DNA of 64,000 bases from Chitinophagaceae bacterium (GCA_016720745.1 JADKKA010000018.1:310001-374000); one strand, 5' to 3'; positions 27,095-36,213 are shown, counted from the first letter of the stretch. The notes: generated by a model not told the origin, from the letters alone. Translations and numbers: made by a program.

Positions 27095-27865
27095 ATGATC
27101 AAAACGGCAGTGGCGGTGATACTGGTAATGGGTAGTCTGAATGTTACGGCACAGAACAAACCGCTGAAAGGGTCAGGCGTGCTGCTGAGTCAGACATTCA
27201 ACTACGAAAACTTTGAAAAAATAAACATCAGGGATCTGCATGGTAAAATCAAGGTGGAAGTGGGCGAACCTTGTTCGGTTTCGGTGACTATTGATGATAA
27301 CCTGAACAGCTTGCTTCGGATATCCAATAATAATGGAGAGCTGAAAATGGAACTGGAAGGAAATGAAAACAACGGGATGTATATCGAAGCAACCAATATC
27401 AGCATAAAAATCAGCATGCCCGCGCTCACCGTATTAAAGCATTTTGCCAACAGCGATATCAGTGTCGATGGTATCAGCGGCCGGTCAATACAAATAAAGG
27501 GCGGTGGCAACGGTGATATCATCCTGCAGGGAAATGTGGAGGAAATGGATATTGAAAAATCTGGCAACGGTGATTTGAAAGCCGGTGAATTATTAGCCAA
27601 TAAAGTCAGGGTACAGAAATCCGGGAACGGAGATGTATTGATCAATAGTCCGAATGCTTTTGTCGCCAATGGCAGTGGTAATGGCGATGTGGTGAATCAT
27701 AATGAAGGAAGACCGGCATCCGGTTCGGGGATTGACGGAAATGGTGAGATCCGATATAAAAACCAACCAACTGCACCGGCAATGCCTGATAGTAAAAGAG
27801 TGCAGGTAAGAATCAATAATAAAAACGGGCCACTGGATGGAACTGGTGGTGAAGTATCCCGGTAA
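27095..27865 (+). CDS. GIN-domain (DUF2807) secreted protein, C-terminus frameshifted
   Basis: A signal peptide (MIKTAVAVILVMG ... TAQ) precedes a DUF2807/GIN right-handed beta-helix-like domain. The characteristic glycine-rich repeats GGGNGDI, KSGNGDLK, KSGNGDVLI and GSGNGDV are each about 20 residues apart. Such proteins are cell-surface or periplasmic in Bacteroidota, often called putative autotransporter adhesins, with no established activity. Near 27836 a one-base loss moves the true frame to the overlapping ORF, where the text continues as ELVVKYPGKGSYGIDLKAYG. The restored protein should end near 28006, where a TAA occurs in yet another frame. Confidence 0.8.
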   Translation: MIKTAVAVILVMGSLNVTAQNKPLKGSGVLLSQTFNYENFEKINIRDLHGKIKVEVGEPCSVSVTIDDNLNSLLRISNNNGELKMELEGNENNGMYIEATNISIKISMPALTVLKHFANSDISVDGISGRSIQIKGGGNGDIILQGNVEEMDIEKSGNGDLKAGELLANKVRVQKSGNGDVLINSPNAFVANGSGNGDVVNHNEGRPASGSGIDGNGEIRYKNQPTAPAMPDSKRVQVRINNKNGPLDGTGGEVSR

Positions 27866-28023
27866 AGGATCCTATGGTATTGATCTGAAAGCTTATGGTT
27901 CTGTCAAAGAAACAGTACCGGTGGGCACCCGGTTTTATCAGGAAGGCAGAACAGATCAACCGGTGTATGAAGTAACAGCCGGTGAGAAACAAAATTTTCC
28001 ATTACTAAATGAAACCAATTATC

Positions 28024-28511
28024 ATGAAAACATTTTTATCAGTCTGTTGCTGGTCCTGCAAATCCATAGCCATGCACAAACAGTGATCAGTCAGAAGGAT
28101 TTTAGTCCCCTGGCAGGCAAATGGACCGGCACCCTGATCTACCTGGATTATACCAGTATGGATACGGTAAGTATGCTGGCTAATACGATGATTGAATTAT
28201 CGGGTAGTGACAGTTTTGATCAGTATCTGTACTATTCAGCTGAACCGGACAAGAATAATAAATTCCGGTATACCATCAGTGCTGACGGAAAAAAGCTGAA
28301 TGAGATGACTCTTATGGAAAAAAAGCTGTTAAGTGACGGAACCTGGCAGCTGGTATTGGAGAGCAGGGGAGTAGATGGTAATGATAATCGCCCGGCCGCT
28401 TTCCGGCATATCATGATTATTGGAGAAAAAACATTTTCTATTACTAAGATGGTAAGGTTTGATAGGGAGGGAGCGTATTTTCAGAGGCATCGGTATCTGT
28501 TTGGAAGATGA
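28024..28511 (+). pseudogene. Secreted small protein with frameshift in its signal peptide
   Basis: After MKTF, a T-run at 28033-28037 breaks the frame. One more T would give a normal signal peptide (ISLLLVLQIHSHAQ) running into an intact mature part of about 140 residues. That part starts FSPLAGKWTGTLIYLDY and ends at 28511. The W-T-G-T-L opening followed by beta strands is reminiscent of lipocalin-like or DUF-type small barrel proteins, but I do not recognise a family. The long ORF from 27837 joins this frame to the tail of the GIN gene and is not itself a gene. Confidence 0.55.
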
Positions 28512-28517
28512 GGTTAT

Positions 28518-28652
28518 TCACCGCAGAAAAAAAGAGTAGCTGAGATTTCGCAGAGATAATATTTATTAGTTGAAATCTATAACCGGAATATATTTTCATA
28601 ATATTTAGGCATCTCTGCGAAACCTCTCCGTTCTCAATTCTCTGCGGTGAAA
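28518..28652. repeat. Dispersed inverted repeat R2 (ACCGCAGAG family)
   Basis: The left arm 28518-28560 (TTCACCGCAG, TTTCGCAGAGAT) and the right arm 28612-28652 (ATCTCTGCGAAACCTC, TTCTCTGCGGTGAA) have the same architecture as R1, with about 50 bases between arms. Confidence 0.75.
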
Positions 28653-28671
28653 AAACTATTTAATAACCTCC

Positions 28672-29148
28672 TCAAATACCCCCCGTCTGTTTATTCTTCC
28701 TTACATTATCCCAATTAAAATATCTTCCGTTCATCGCCACATATACCCCATGTGGTAATGACTGCGCAAAAGCCAGTGCACTGCCCAGGTTAAACAAACC
28801 GTCCGAGCTGCCGAACTTGATGGGAATCATCGCCCCTGTGAGTACAATGGTTTTATCTTTTATTTTATCGGCCAGTACTTTAGCGGTTTCACTCATCGTA
28901 TCAGTACCATGCGTTACCACGATCTGTGTTTCTTCGCAACTATGACATTGATGGGCGATGAGGGAGCGATCGCCATCCGTCATTTCCAGACTGTCGATCA
29001 TCATCAGTGTTCGGATTTCCACGGGTACCTGGCAACGCCCTTTCTCCAGCAGCTCATGCATGTGTGTGTCCTTAAAAAATAACTGCCCCGTGATTTCATT
29101 GTATTCTTTGTCGAATGTGCCCCCGGTGATAAAAATGCGTACAGCCAT
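28672..29148 (-). CDS. Single-domain asparaginase-like protein
   Basis: This protein matches the N-terminal catalytic domain of L-asparaginase I/II only, as in the known group of ~160-residue asparaginase-domain proteins. TGGTFDKEY carries the first catalytic Thr region and VVTHGTDTMSETA the second Thr-Asp pair; VLTGAMIPI and VAMNGRYFNWDNVRKNKQTG follow. The printed C-terminus (QTGGI) is caused by a six-G run. With five, the reading becomes QTGVFEEVIK and stops at a TAG at 28656-28658, the normal end for the family. Substrate unproven. Confidence 0.78.
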   Translation of the reverse strand: MAVRIFITGGTFDKEYNEITGQLFFKDTHMHELLEKGRCQVPVEIRTLMMIDSLEMTDGDRSLIAHQCHSCEETQIVVTHGTDTMSETAKVLADKIKDKTIVLTGAMIPIKFGSSDGLFNLGSALAFAQSLPHGVYVAMNGRYFNWDNVRKNKQTGGI

Positions 29149-29338
29149 GGTATATAATTATACCGTGAAGATAACTGAATCAAAAAACCGGGGCTGATGC
29201 TAACGATTGTTATTGTTTAACCAATCGGTGAAGGAGATAGAGAATTTAAAAAAACTGGCCTGAAAATTTTGCAGCTGTTAAGAAAATCTTAACTTGGCCT
29301 GCCTTTAAACAAAAAAGGTCCTTCCGTAGAAACGGACT

Positions 29339-29520
29339 GACCTCTAACGATTGCTTGCCATATGAAAATCTTCGAAATGCGGGTTATGGCTGATTCACAG
29401 CTTTAGAAGATTAATTTTTACCTTTGCTTCGACCTCTAACGCCCCACAGAACAACCGGGGTAAACTTGCCTCCTAACGATTGCTTGCCTATGTTTTAATC
29501 TTCTGACTCAAAAGTAGGCT
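29339..29520. repeat. Intergenic repeats and possible structured RNA
   Basis: CTAACGATTGCTTGCC occurs exactly at 29344-29359 and 29473-29488. The first copy is followed by TATG and AATCTTC, the second by the same pieces at similar distance. GACCTCTAACG recurs at 29339 and 29431, and CTAACGATTG at 29200. A -7 box TACCTTTG (29419-29426) lies between the copies, and a hairpin GGTC-CCGT/ACGG-GACC precedes the first. The gap 29149-29625 holds no gene I can support. A small RNA is possible. Confidence 0.35.
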
Positions 29521-29625
29521 ACCGCATTTTGTCCTTCAAACCAATTACGGCTGTATTTCAGCATGCCTAAGGGGGGTATGGACCGTGAAAGCCTTACTGG
29601 GAGCGGATTTCAGGAAAAACCCGGT

Positions 29626-30803
29626 ATGATGCCCAACCGCACAAATGACATAGTATTTCAGCTCATCAAATCCCTTGAAAAGGCGGAAAAACGCCATTTC
29701 AAGCTCTATATCAACCGGAGTTCGGGCAATACGGACCTGAAAATCGTGCGGTTATTTGATGCCTGGATAAGCAGTCCGACTACGAAGAAAAAGCCCTGCT
29801 TAAAAAGTTGAAGGATGTGACCAAACCCCAGCTCTCCAATCTCAAAATCCATCTTTACAAACAGATCCTGGCCAGTCTGCGACTGCTGAAAAGTTCTGAT
29901 AGTCTGGACCTGCAGCTGAACGAGCAGTTCGATTATGCGCATATCCTTTATAAGAAAGGATTATTTATACAAAGCCTGCGCATCATTGATAAGGCCAAGG
30001 AAACGGCCCGTAGTAATCAGAAATATTATTTCCTCCCGCAATTACTGGCCCTCGAAAAAGAATTGAGGGATTGCATATCACCCGCAGTATGGAGGACCGG
30101 GCGGATTCTTTATCAGCGGAGGCCAATGAAGTCAATAACCAGATTGATAAAGTCACCCGTTTATCTAACTTATCGCTCAAATTATTCAGTTGGTTTGTGC
30201 AGAATGGTCATGCCCGTGATGAGTATGATGAAAAGGATATCCGCAAGTTCATGACCCAGAACCTTCCAAGTGGGGCGGGTAAGGAGACAGGTTTTTACGA
30301 GAGATTGTATTTCTACCAGAGCTATACCTGGTATGCATTTATCCGCCAGGATTTTTTACAGTACTATCGCTATGCACAAAAGCAGGTGGATCTGTTTGAA
30401 GAATTTCCATTGATGAAAAGGGTGGAGACCAGTCACCACATCAAAGCCATGCATTATCTGCTCAAGGGTATTGCATCTTATGGCCCATTTTGAACTGGGG
30501 AATGATATGCTGATGGAATCACTGAGTAAATCTGTTTATCGCTTCATGTTAAAAATGAAAAATCTCACGGCGGTGGAGCAGGCCATGTTTAAATTCTTAA
30601 GGCAATCCATGCCACTCAGTCCCCGCCAGCTCATTCCCGAGTTTGAAAAATTATTGCATACCATCAAGCACCTCGAAAAAGACCGTTTCCAGACACGGTC
30701 CTTTGCTTACCTGGATATTATTTCATGGGTGGAGAGTAAAGTGTATAAGAAGGGGATGGGGGAAGTGATTGCAGAAAAATACCTGGCGAGTAAAAGGAAG
30801 TAA
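29626..30803 (+). pseudogene. Conserved-type helical hypothetical protein with at least three frameshifts
   Basis: Four overlapping ORFs form one all-helical protein of about 390 residues, beginning MMPNRTNDIVFQLIKSLEKAEKRHFKLYI. The frame changes near 29770 (restoring a DYEEKALLKKLKDVTKPQLSNL reading), near 30070 (ELRGLHITRSMEDRAD) and near 30470. The C-terminal part reads cleanly to YLASKRK. TPR-like helix pairs and many Lys/Leu residues are seen; there is no signal peptide. I recall similar uncharacterised proteins in Chitinophagaceae, but no function. Confidence 0.6.
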
Positions 30804-30804
30804 G

Positions 30805-31202
30805 GCGAGTAGCAAGTGGCTAGTGGGGCTTTCTTTGATACGTTGGTTTATCTCTATGATTGGGATCGGTTGATAGGGGGAGTGAGTGGCGAGTAGCAAG
30901 TGGCTAGTGGGATATGCTTTGTAGCGGGGGTTTATCTCCCTGAGCTGTTTCTTTTTTTGGATGAATTTATCGGGTGGCTGTTATCCAGCGCTATTGGTTG
31001 AGGTGTTCGCTTGTTGTCACACTGAGCTTGTCGAAGTGGGACTATCAAACTGCCGCTTCTCATGTCACACTGCTCGACTGCCGTAGTAAAAGATCCCTGG
31101 TCATTATTGCCCTTCATCTATTTCTGCATGCCCCAGCGGGGCAAAATCTCGGTAACAAAGGGTGCATGATGAGGGAACAGTGCCCCGGCGGGGCACAACA
31201 AA
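30805..31202. repeat. Long direct repeat, left copy (A)
   Basis: About 400 bases that recur nearly identically at 35741-36213. Contents in order: two short tandem units each starting GAGTAGCAAGTGGCTAGTGG and ending TTTATCTC; a unique stretch; CACACTGAGCTTGTCGAAGTG; and two small palindromes, TGCCCCAGCGGGGCA and GTGCCCCGGCGGGGCAC. It has no coding potential I trust. Together with the right copy it brackets the caspase and CsgG/DUF6175 genes. Confidence 0.85.
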
Positions 31203-31340
31203 TTCAGGAAAAATTTAACCACGACGATCACTGGGAAGTATAGCGCCGCACTAAGAAGTCATCCGTCCAGTGTCAATAATCCAAGCGATGAAGTATCATT
31301 TATTCCCATGGCAAAAAAATTGTATGATTATATAGTTCTT

Positions 31341-31387
31341 ATACCCACTTCCCCGGATAGCTGGCACTTTGAATTTTCTTATATTCG
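31341..31387 (+). promoter_or_regulatory. Degenerate ATACCC-type operator and -7 box of caspase gene
   Basis: A perfect ATACCC half-site (31341-31346) has only a poor partner half (CCGGAT, 31353-31358). The -7-like box TATATTCG (31380-31387) follows after 21 bases, the same geometry as the stronger sites at 1654, 5299, 35628 and 44773. Taken alone it would not be convincing. Confidence 0.35.
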
Positions 31388-31424
31388 AAATACAATTAGG
31401 AGGCCTCTCATTTAAAAAATCATA

Positions 31425-32603
31425 ATGCGAAAACTGATTACATTCCTTTTGATAGTGTTTGTTGGAATACAATCAGCAGCCCAGGGAGACAGGGGGGCAA
31501 AACCTGTAGATAAACCACCGGTTAAAACAAAAGACCGGCTGGCACTGGTCATAGGCAATTCATCTTACAGTACTGTTAGTCCATTGACTAATCCTTCAAA
31601 CGATGCGGATAGTATGGCACATTATCTGCGCAAAATGGGATTTGATGTATTGTTGCATAAGGATCTTGGTTTAAAAAAAACGAAGGAAGTAATTGCTGAT
31701 TTTCAAACCAGGTTAAATGAATATGAAGTAGCGCTTTTTTATTATGCCGGACATGCAGCTGAATCCAAAGGGGAGAATTATCTCTACCCTGTAGATGCCA
31801 GTCCGCTTACTGAATCAGATGCAGCGGATGAATGTTATTCTCTGAACCGTTTGTTGGGGAATATGGAAGAAGCGAGGGTGCGAATACGTATTATTATCCT
31901 CGATGCCTGCCGGAATAATCCTTTCAAAGCAAAATGGACAAGGAGTACAGGTGAGCAGGGTTTAGCCAATATGAAATCAACTGCCAGGGGAACGCTGATT
32001 GCATTTGCTGCTCAGCCCGGTGCCACGGCAGAAGATGGAAAGGGTAAAAACGGCACGTATACACAAAGCCTGATACGGCATCTGACTACTGTCAATCAAT
32101 CGGTCAACGACATGTTTACCCGTGTTACCCGTTCAGTAAAAGAGGCCACGGGAGAAAAGCAGGAGCCTTATACGGTGAGCTCACTGGATGATGTTTATTT
32201 CTTAAATCACGACCCTAACGCGCCAATGGCTCCTACGATTGTTTATGTTAACCAGGCTCCAGCTATTTCGGGAGATAGAAACAATGAGCTGGCCAGCAGG
32301 AAGAACACTTCTTCGGTCTTCAGCATTGAATCGCTCAATGGGATCAGGTATGAAGAAACTACCAGTAATAATTATATCAGCTTTTCCGGGGTTTCAGGAT
32401 CAGTTGTTAACTTCTCCGGTAAACTGCTGGGCTATGCTGTCTCCGGGAAAATGAAAAAAAGCAGTAAGCTGAATTTTCAGGTATCGGAAGGGAATGCTAC
32501 GGGTAATCTTTCCTTTAGTGAGGATGGTACGCAAGTGATGTTGAATATGTACATAAAGGAAGCAAGGCAGTCGAGAGATTTCACAATGAAAAGAAAGAAA
32601 TAA
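31425..32603 (+). CDS. Secreted caspase-family (C14) peptidase
   Basis: A 392-residue protein with a signal peptide (to about residue 21) and a caspase/metacaspase p20 domain. It begins RLALVIGNSSYSTVSPLTNPSNDA and has the catalytic His110 (YYAGHA) and Cys162 (ILDACRNNPF). A GTYTQSLIRHL region closes the domain near residue 265. The remaining ~120 residues form a separate beta-rich C-terminal domain without recognised identity. Bacterial caspase homologues with export signals act in the periplasm or outside the cell; targets are unknown. It converges on a four-gene operon with stops only six bases apart. The pair is bracketed by direct repeats. Controlled perhaps by the degenerate operator upstream. 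Confidence 0.88.
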   Translation: MRKLITFLLIVFVGIQSAAQGDRGAKPVDKPPVKTKDRLALVIGNSSYSTVSPLTNPSNDADSMAHYLRKMGFDVLLHKDLGLKKTKEVIADFQTRLNEYEVALFYYAGHAAESKGENYLYPVDASPLTESDAADECYSLNRLLGNMEEARVRIRIIILDACRNNPFKAKWTRSTGEQGLANMKSTARGTLIAFAAQPGATAEDGKGKNGTYTQSLIRHLTTVNQSVNDMFTRVTRSVKEATGEKQEPYTVSSLDDVYFLNHDPNAPMAPTIVYVNQAPAISGDRNNELASRKNTSSVFSIESLNGIRYEETTSNNYISFSGVSGSVVNFSGKLLGYAVSGKMKKSSKLNFQVSEGNATGNLSFSEDGTQVMLNMYIKEARQSRDFTMKRKK

Positions 32604-32608
32604 TCCGT

Positions 32609-33604
32609 TTATTGACGGGGAGCCGGTGCCGGTGTTGTGTTTTGAGGTGGCTGATAATCTTTACTGATCCTTCCCATCGCTTTGTATTTTTCTTTATTAA
32701 CCTGTGCTTCATCTGACACGACCTGTTTCAGCAAATCCCATTGTGATTTTTGCTGGCCATTCAGCCGTGCCTCTATTTTTTCTATTTCCTTCATCGATTC
32801 AATATAGCATTTATCAGAAGCGGGACTCAGATTGCTCATGATGTGCATAGCAGAATCATAATAATTTTTCTTGCTGTAATTTTCGGTTTGCGCCAGTGCC
32901 ACATAGGCTTTTAGTTTTACCAGGTTTTTATTGCAGACATCTTCAATATAAGTGGCATATACTTTCTGGGAAGCATCCCAGGCCTCTGTGTAACAGGGAG
33001 CCCCGGTAGGGATAGAAAAGTAAAGTGCAATAGAAGCCTCATAATTCTTTAGTTTAAGGAACTGATCAGCCTGGACTAACACTTCTTTACAGTTGGCCGC
33101 ATAATAAGCGTCTATTTTTTTTCTGGACTCCAGGAAAAAGGCCACCAGTTCTTTATCCTTTGGCTGTAAATTATTGATAGCTGCTGCAATGGCTTCATCC
33201 TTATTGGATCCGGATCCGCTGAGGTTACGGCTCATGCTGTGGAAAGTTGCTTCCCCTATCTGGTTCCAGGAAGTTCTTTTTACCCGCAGCGTCAGCTCAC
33301 AATCTGCCAGGTATACGGAAGCCATACCGGTTTGGCTGGATGAAACCGTGACAACATCAAAATCAGCTACGGCCAGAAAGGAACTGTAACCGATTTCTGC
33401 GATGCTGCTTTGGTTGATGATCTGGGTGAGTTTCCGGTATAAACGGTCTTGCAGGATTTCCTGTTGTTTTTCAGGAACATTCAGCAGGTTAATGGATCCC
33501 CGGCTCACAAAAATTTTAACGGTATTACCGGCCTCTCCCTGCTGGGCATAGCTGCTGATCATCAACAGGAAAAATAACCCCATGAAAATATATTGCTTTT
33601 TCAT
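32609..33604 (-). CDS. Secreted hypothetical protein, last gene of CsgG/DUF6175-type operon
   Basis: A 331-residue protein with a signal peptide (to SYAQ). The first ~140 residues form an alpha/beta domain resembling LPP20/TolB-like periplasmic modules (KIFVSRGSINL, then strands with VADFDVVTVSS). A helical, TPR-like region with several Cys residues follows, and the tail is proline-rich. I do not recognise a named family for the whole. It is separated by seven bases from the gene upstream. The operon context suggests an envelope complex. Confidence 0.7.
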   Translation of the reverse strand: MKKQYIFMGLFFLLMISSYAQQGEAGNTVKIFVSRGSINLLNVPEKQQEILQDRLYRKLTQIINQSSIAEIGYSSFLAVADFDVVTVSSSQTGMASVYLADCELTLRVKRTSWNQIGEATFHSMSRNLSGSGSNKDEAIAAAINNLQPKDKELVAFFLESRKKIDAYYAANCKEVLVQADQFLKLKNYEASIALYFSIPTGAPCYTEAWDASQKVYATYIEDVCNKNLVKLKAYVALAQTENYSKKNYYDSAMHIMSNLSPASDKCYIESMKEIEKIEARLNGQQKSQWDLLKQVVSDEAQVNKEKYKAMGRISKDYQPPQNTTPAPAPRQ

Positions 33605-33611
33605 AGCAGAC

Positions 33612-34508
33612 TTATAAGATGGTAATAATTATTTTGTTGTTGGTACCGATTTCGCGCCTGATTTCTATTTTCAGTGAGCGGAGATATTTTAAAATATCCG
33701 TGTAAAGGTTTTGCCCGGTGTAACGCTGTGACGGGTTATCCGGTTTCATCAGTGGGATGCGCATATCGGAAATGATCATTTTATTAGCTACTACACCCTG
33801 ATTATTGTATACTCCTTTCAGGGCATGTGACTGAAACCATTCGTCGATCAGTTCTGAGAGTATCTTGCCTTCTGAGCCGGCTTCTTTATCAAAATTCCAG
33901 TCGGAACCGGGAGCCAGTGTAAACTCTACATAAACCGATTGGCCATTGACGGCTATTTCATCAAATTTCTGCTGAAGGATATTGAGAAATTCATCGGCTG
34001 CTTTTTCTATGGCGATTGTGGTAAGGCGGCCAATATCCTCCGTTTGAAACATGGGGCCGGTGATGGGTTTTGAAGCGAGGCTGTTACCGGTTCCGGTTTG
34101 GTAAGCGTCGAGGATAATATTCACACTTTTAGCACTGCGTCCGGGGTGATCCACCACATCCAGTTTGGTTTCTACATAAATATCAGCACCGGAGCTTTCC
34201 AGTATCATGGTTTTGATGTCGCTGCTGTTACCAGCAGATTTATTCAGGAGCTGGTTTTCTTTCATTTGTTTCAACGACTGATCAAAACTGCGCAGGTTGG
34301 CACCACGTTTTTGGAGGGCCTCATTGATTTTGGCAATGGCAATCTGAATATTAATATTATTATCATAATAGACTTTCATATCCTGGCCATCGCTTACCCG
34401 GGGTATAACCATGATTTTGGGTTTAACGGCGCCCGTTGTATTGCTGACCTGTGCCATTCCGGATTGGAACAGGTGCAACAGCAGGAAGAAGAGGAGTTGT
34501 TTTTTCAT
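33612..34508 (-). CDS. DUF6175-family secreted protein
   Basis: A 298-residue exported protein with a signal peptide (to GMAQ). The body begins KPKIMVIPRVSDGQDMKVYYDNN and continues as a TolB-N/CsgG-like alpha/beta domain (SGADIYVETKLDVVDHPGRSAKSVNIILDAYQTGTGNSLAS). This agrees with my recollection of DUF6175 proteins of Bacteroidota. A second alpha/beta domain (VEFTLAPGSDWNFD) closes it. Function unknown. It lies in an operon with a CsgG-like protein and may build or regulate a surface structure. Confidence 0.75.
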   Translation of the reverse strand: MKKQLLFFLLLHLFQSGMAQVSNTTGAVKPKIMVIPRVSDGQDMKVYYDNNINIQIAIAKINEALQKRGANLRSFDQSLKQMKENQLLNKSAGNSSDIKTMILESSGADIYVETKLDVVDHPGRSAKSVNIILDAYQTGTGNSLASKPITGPMFQTEDIGRLTTIAIEKAADEFLNILQQKFDEIAVNGQSVYVEFTLAPGSDWNFDKEAGSEGKILSELIDEWFQSHALKGVYNNQGVVANKMIISDMRIPLMKPDNPSQRYTGQNLYTDILKYLRSLKIEIRREIGTNNKIIITIL

Positions 34509-34543
34509 AAACGGGTTTGAAAAGTTTGGTGAGATACTGTTAT

Positions 34544-34867
34544 TTATTTAACAGTGATTTCCAGTGTAGCTTTTGCGTTTAGTTTTTCCTGCAGAACACG
34601 GGCACCTTCAGTGATTTTACAAACAGACACTTCTCCCTGAATTTCTTTGATTTTGATCTCGGCAATTTTTTTATTTCGTTTAACAGATTTTCCGTTACCA
34701 AGGTCCAGAACTTCCACCTCACTCACGATAAAATCGGCGCCTTTGCTGAATGACTCATCCACACCACTGACCAGTACCGTTTCGGCTACACCTTTCTTGT
34801 CAGTGTCTTCCACTTTCAGGATCCGGATTTCATTGCTGTAGGATTCACTGATCCATTCGGCAATCAT
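34544..34867 (-). CDS. 107-residue protein, probably the C-terminal part of the CsgG-like gene
   Basis: This ORF lacks a signal peptide, unlike its operon partners, and starts at an ATGA overlap with the upstream stop. Inserting one A in the six-A run just before that stop fuses both ORFs as NALKVAKKMIAEWISESY, a continuous amphipathic helix. The product is then a 294-residue CsgG-like protein with a beta-rich C-terminal domain. It is either a split gene, a slippage-dependent fusion, or a sequence error. Confidence 0.6.
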   Translation of the reverse strand: MIAEWISESYSNEIRILKVEDTDKKGVAETVLVSGVDESFSKGADFIVSEVEVLDLGNGKSVKRNKKIAEIKIKEIQGEVSVCKITEGARVLQEKLNAKATLEITVK

Positions 34868-35427
34868 TTTTTGGCCACTTTGAGTGCATTCAGGGTGGCT
34901 TCATCTCTTGTGGAGCCCGTGGAAGCATTGCCACCGACCAGGTTTAGTAATTTGCCCGACTTATACTCTGAAGTATTAAAAAACTTCTGGCTAATGACTT
35001 CACCTGTTTCTACGTTGCTGAGTTGAACGGAGAAACGAATATGGGCGGTAAACTCGGTAGTGTTTTTCTGGGTAAGAATATTTTGTTGGCGTTTCGACTC
35101 CAATTTGATTTCGGAAAGGGATCCGGTTATCACCTGTTGCGCTCCCAGCAACTTTCCCTGTTGTACCAGACCGGATGCGTCAATGGAATGTTCCCTGATT
35201 TGCAAGTCCAGTTCTTTAACGAGTGTGCTGTCGATCGAACGGTCCAGTACCTGGATATTGGACTTTTTTCCAAGTATTTCCATTAGTGATTGCTGCAGTT
35301 CAGCGGCCTTGATCTTATTATCACGGGTGGAAGCACTAAAGGGGAATACAGCTACGGTGGTTTTTTGTGCGGTGATGTCGGCACAACACACGAATAGCAG
35401 GAACAGGGCAGATAAGCCTTTGTACAT
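34864..35427 (-). CDS. CsgG/TolB-N-like secreted protein, first gene of operon
   Basis: A 187-residue protein with a signal peptide (to DITAQ). The sequence TTVAVFPFSASTRDNKIKAAELQQSLMEIL, followed by IQVLDRSIDS and GAQQVITGSLSEI, is the pattern of the CsgG/TolB-N-like family. STRDEATLNALKVAKK near the end corresponds to the helix that precedes the CsgG C-terminal part. CsgG is a curli secretion pore; many Bacteroidota relatives lack the pore loop and their role is unknown. The true C-terminus is probably the overlapping ORF 34544-34867. A promoter with operator lies about 170 bases upstream. Confidence 0.72.
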   Translation of the reverse strand: MYKGLSALFLLFVCCADITAQKTTVAVFPFSASTRDNKIKAAELQQSLMEILGKKSNIQVLDRSIDSTLVKELDLQIREHSIDASGLVQQGKLLGAQQVITGSLSEIKLESKRQQNILTQKNTTEFTAHIRFSVQLSNVETGEVISQKFFNTSEYKSGKLLNLVGGNASTGSTRDEATLNALKVAKK

Positions 35428-35597
35428 AAGTGGTTTGTTGGTTAACTGACAATCAGCAGGCTATTAAACCTGGCTGTTTGGTGGAAATATAGTTATACGG
35501 ATCAGGGTGACTGGTCCGGATCATTTTAAAGTTGAAGCAAGCAAAACCGGATGTTGGAATTTTCTGCGGGTGGATTGGGGGTTTTTCAAAATCTATT

Positions 35598-35645
35598 TAA
35601 ATGTAGCGGAAAGCACCGAGACTAACAATACCCCGTCGTGGGTAT
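35598..35645 (-). promoter_or_regulatory. Exact ATACCC-N6-GGGTAT operator plus -7 box of CsgG/DUF6175 operon
   Basis: ATACCC-CGTCGT-GGGTAT (35628-35645) is an exact palindrome. Read on the minus strand it is followed by TTG at the -33 position and, after 22 bases, by the -7-like box TACATTTA (35598-35605). Its centre is near -42. The mRNA leader to the first gene (35427) would be about 170 bases. Confidence 0.6.
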
Positions 35646-35740
35646 TTCACCGTTTTTTCACCCTTTTTTAAATGGAAATTTTTTGATGTAATGGAAATTT
35701 AATAAAGAAGCTGGCTGATCGCAAGGGCTGGGGTATAGAC

Positions 35741-36213
35741 GAGTAGCAAGTGGCGAGTGGCTAGTGGGGCTTTCTTTGATGCGTTGGTTTATCTCCATGA
35801 TTGGGATCGGTTGATAGGGGGGTGGTGAGTGGCGAGTAGCAAGTGGCTAGTGGGATATGCTTTGTAGCGGTGGTTTATCTCTCTCATCGGGGTCAATTTT
35901 TTTTGGATGAATTTATCGGGTGGCTGTTATCCAGCGCTATTGGTTGAGGTGTTCGCTTGTTGTTGTTGTGGCTAGCCTGCCGTAGTAAGCGAAGGCAGGA
36001 GTTTGTCGAAGTCAACCCCGCTTGTTGTCACACTGAGCTTGTCGAAGTGGGACTATCAAACTGCCGCTTCTCATGTCACACTGCTCGACTGCCGTAGTAA
36101 AAGATGCCTGGTCATTATTGCCCTTCATCTATTTCTGCATGCCCCAGCGGGGCAAAACCTCGGTAACAAAGGGTGCATGATGAGGGAACAGTGCCCCGGC
36201 GGGGCACAACAAA
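35741..36213. repeat. Long direct repeat, right copy (B)
   Basis: Same order of elements as copy A (30805-31202) and nearly identical. It has one ~70-base insertion after CGCTTGTTGT near 35960, flanked by a second CGCTTGTTGT and including CCTGCC/GGCAGG arms. It has the same orientation as A, so A and B form direct repeats about 4.9 kb apart. Confidence 0.85.

Noticed and set aside
27837..28511. A single 224-residue protein
   Set aside because: Its first third is the tail of the GIN protein and the rest is the mature part of the next gene. The two are joined only because indels put both in the same frame.
29339..29520. CRISPR-like repeats
   Set aside because: Only two full copies and two partial ones exist, the spacing is irregular (129 bases), and no cas gene is present.
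30974..31243. An open frame in the left long repeat
   Set aside because: It is also open in the right copy at 36003-36293, lies within palindrome-rich repeat DNA and runs out of the repeat with different ends. It is a chance frame in repeat sequence.
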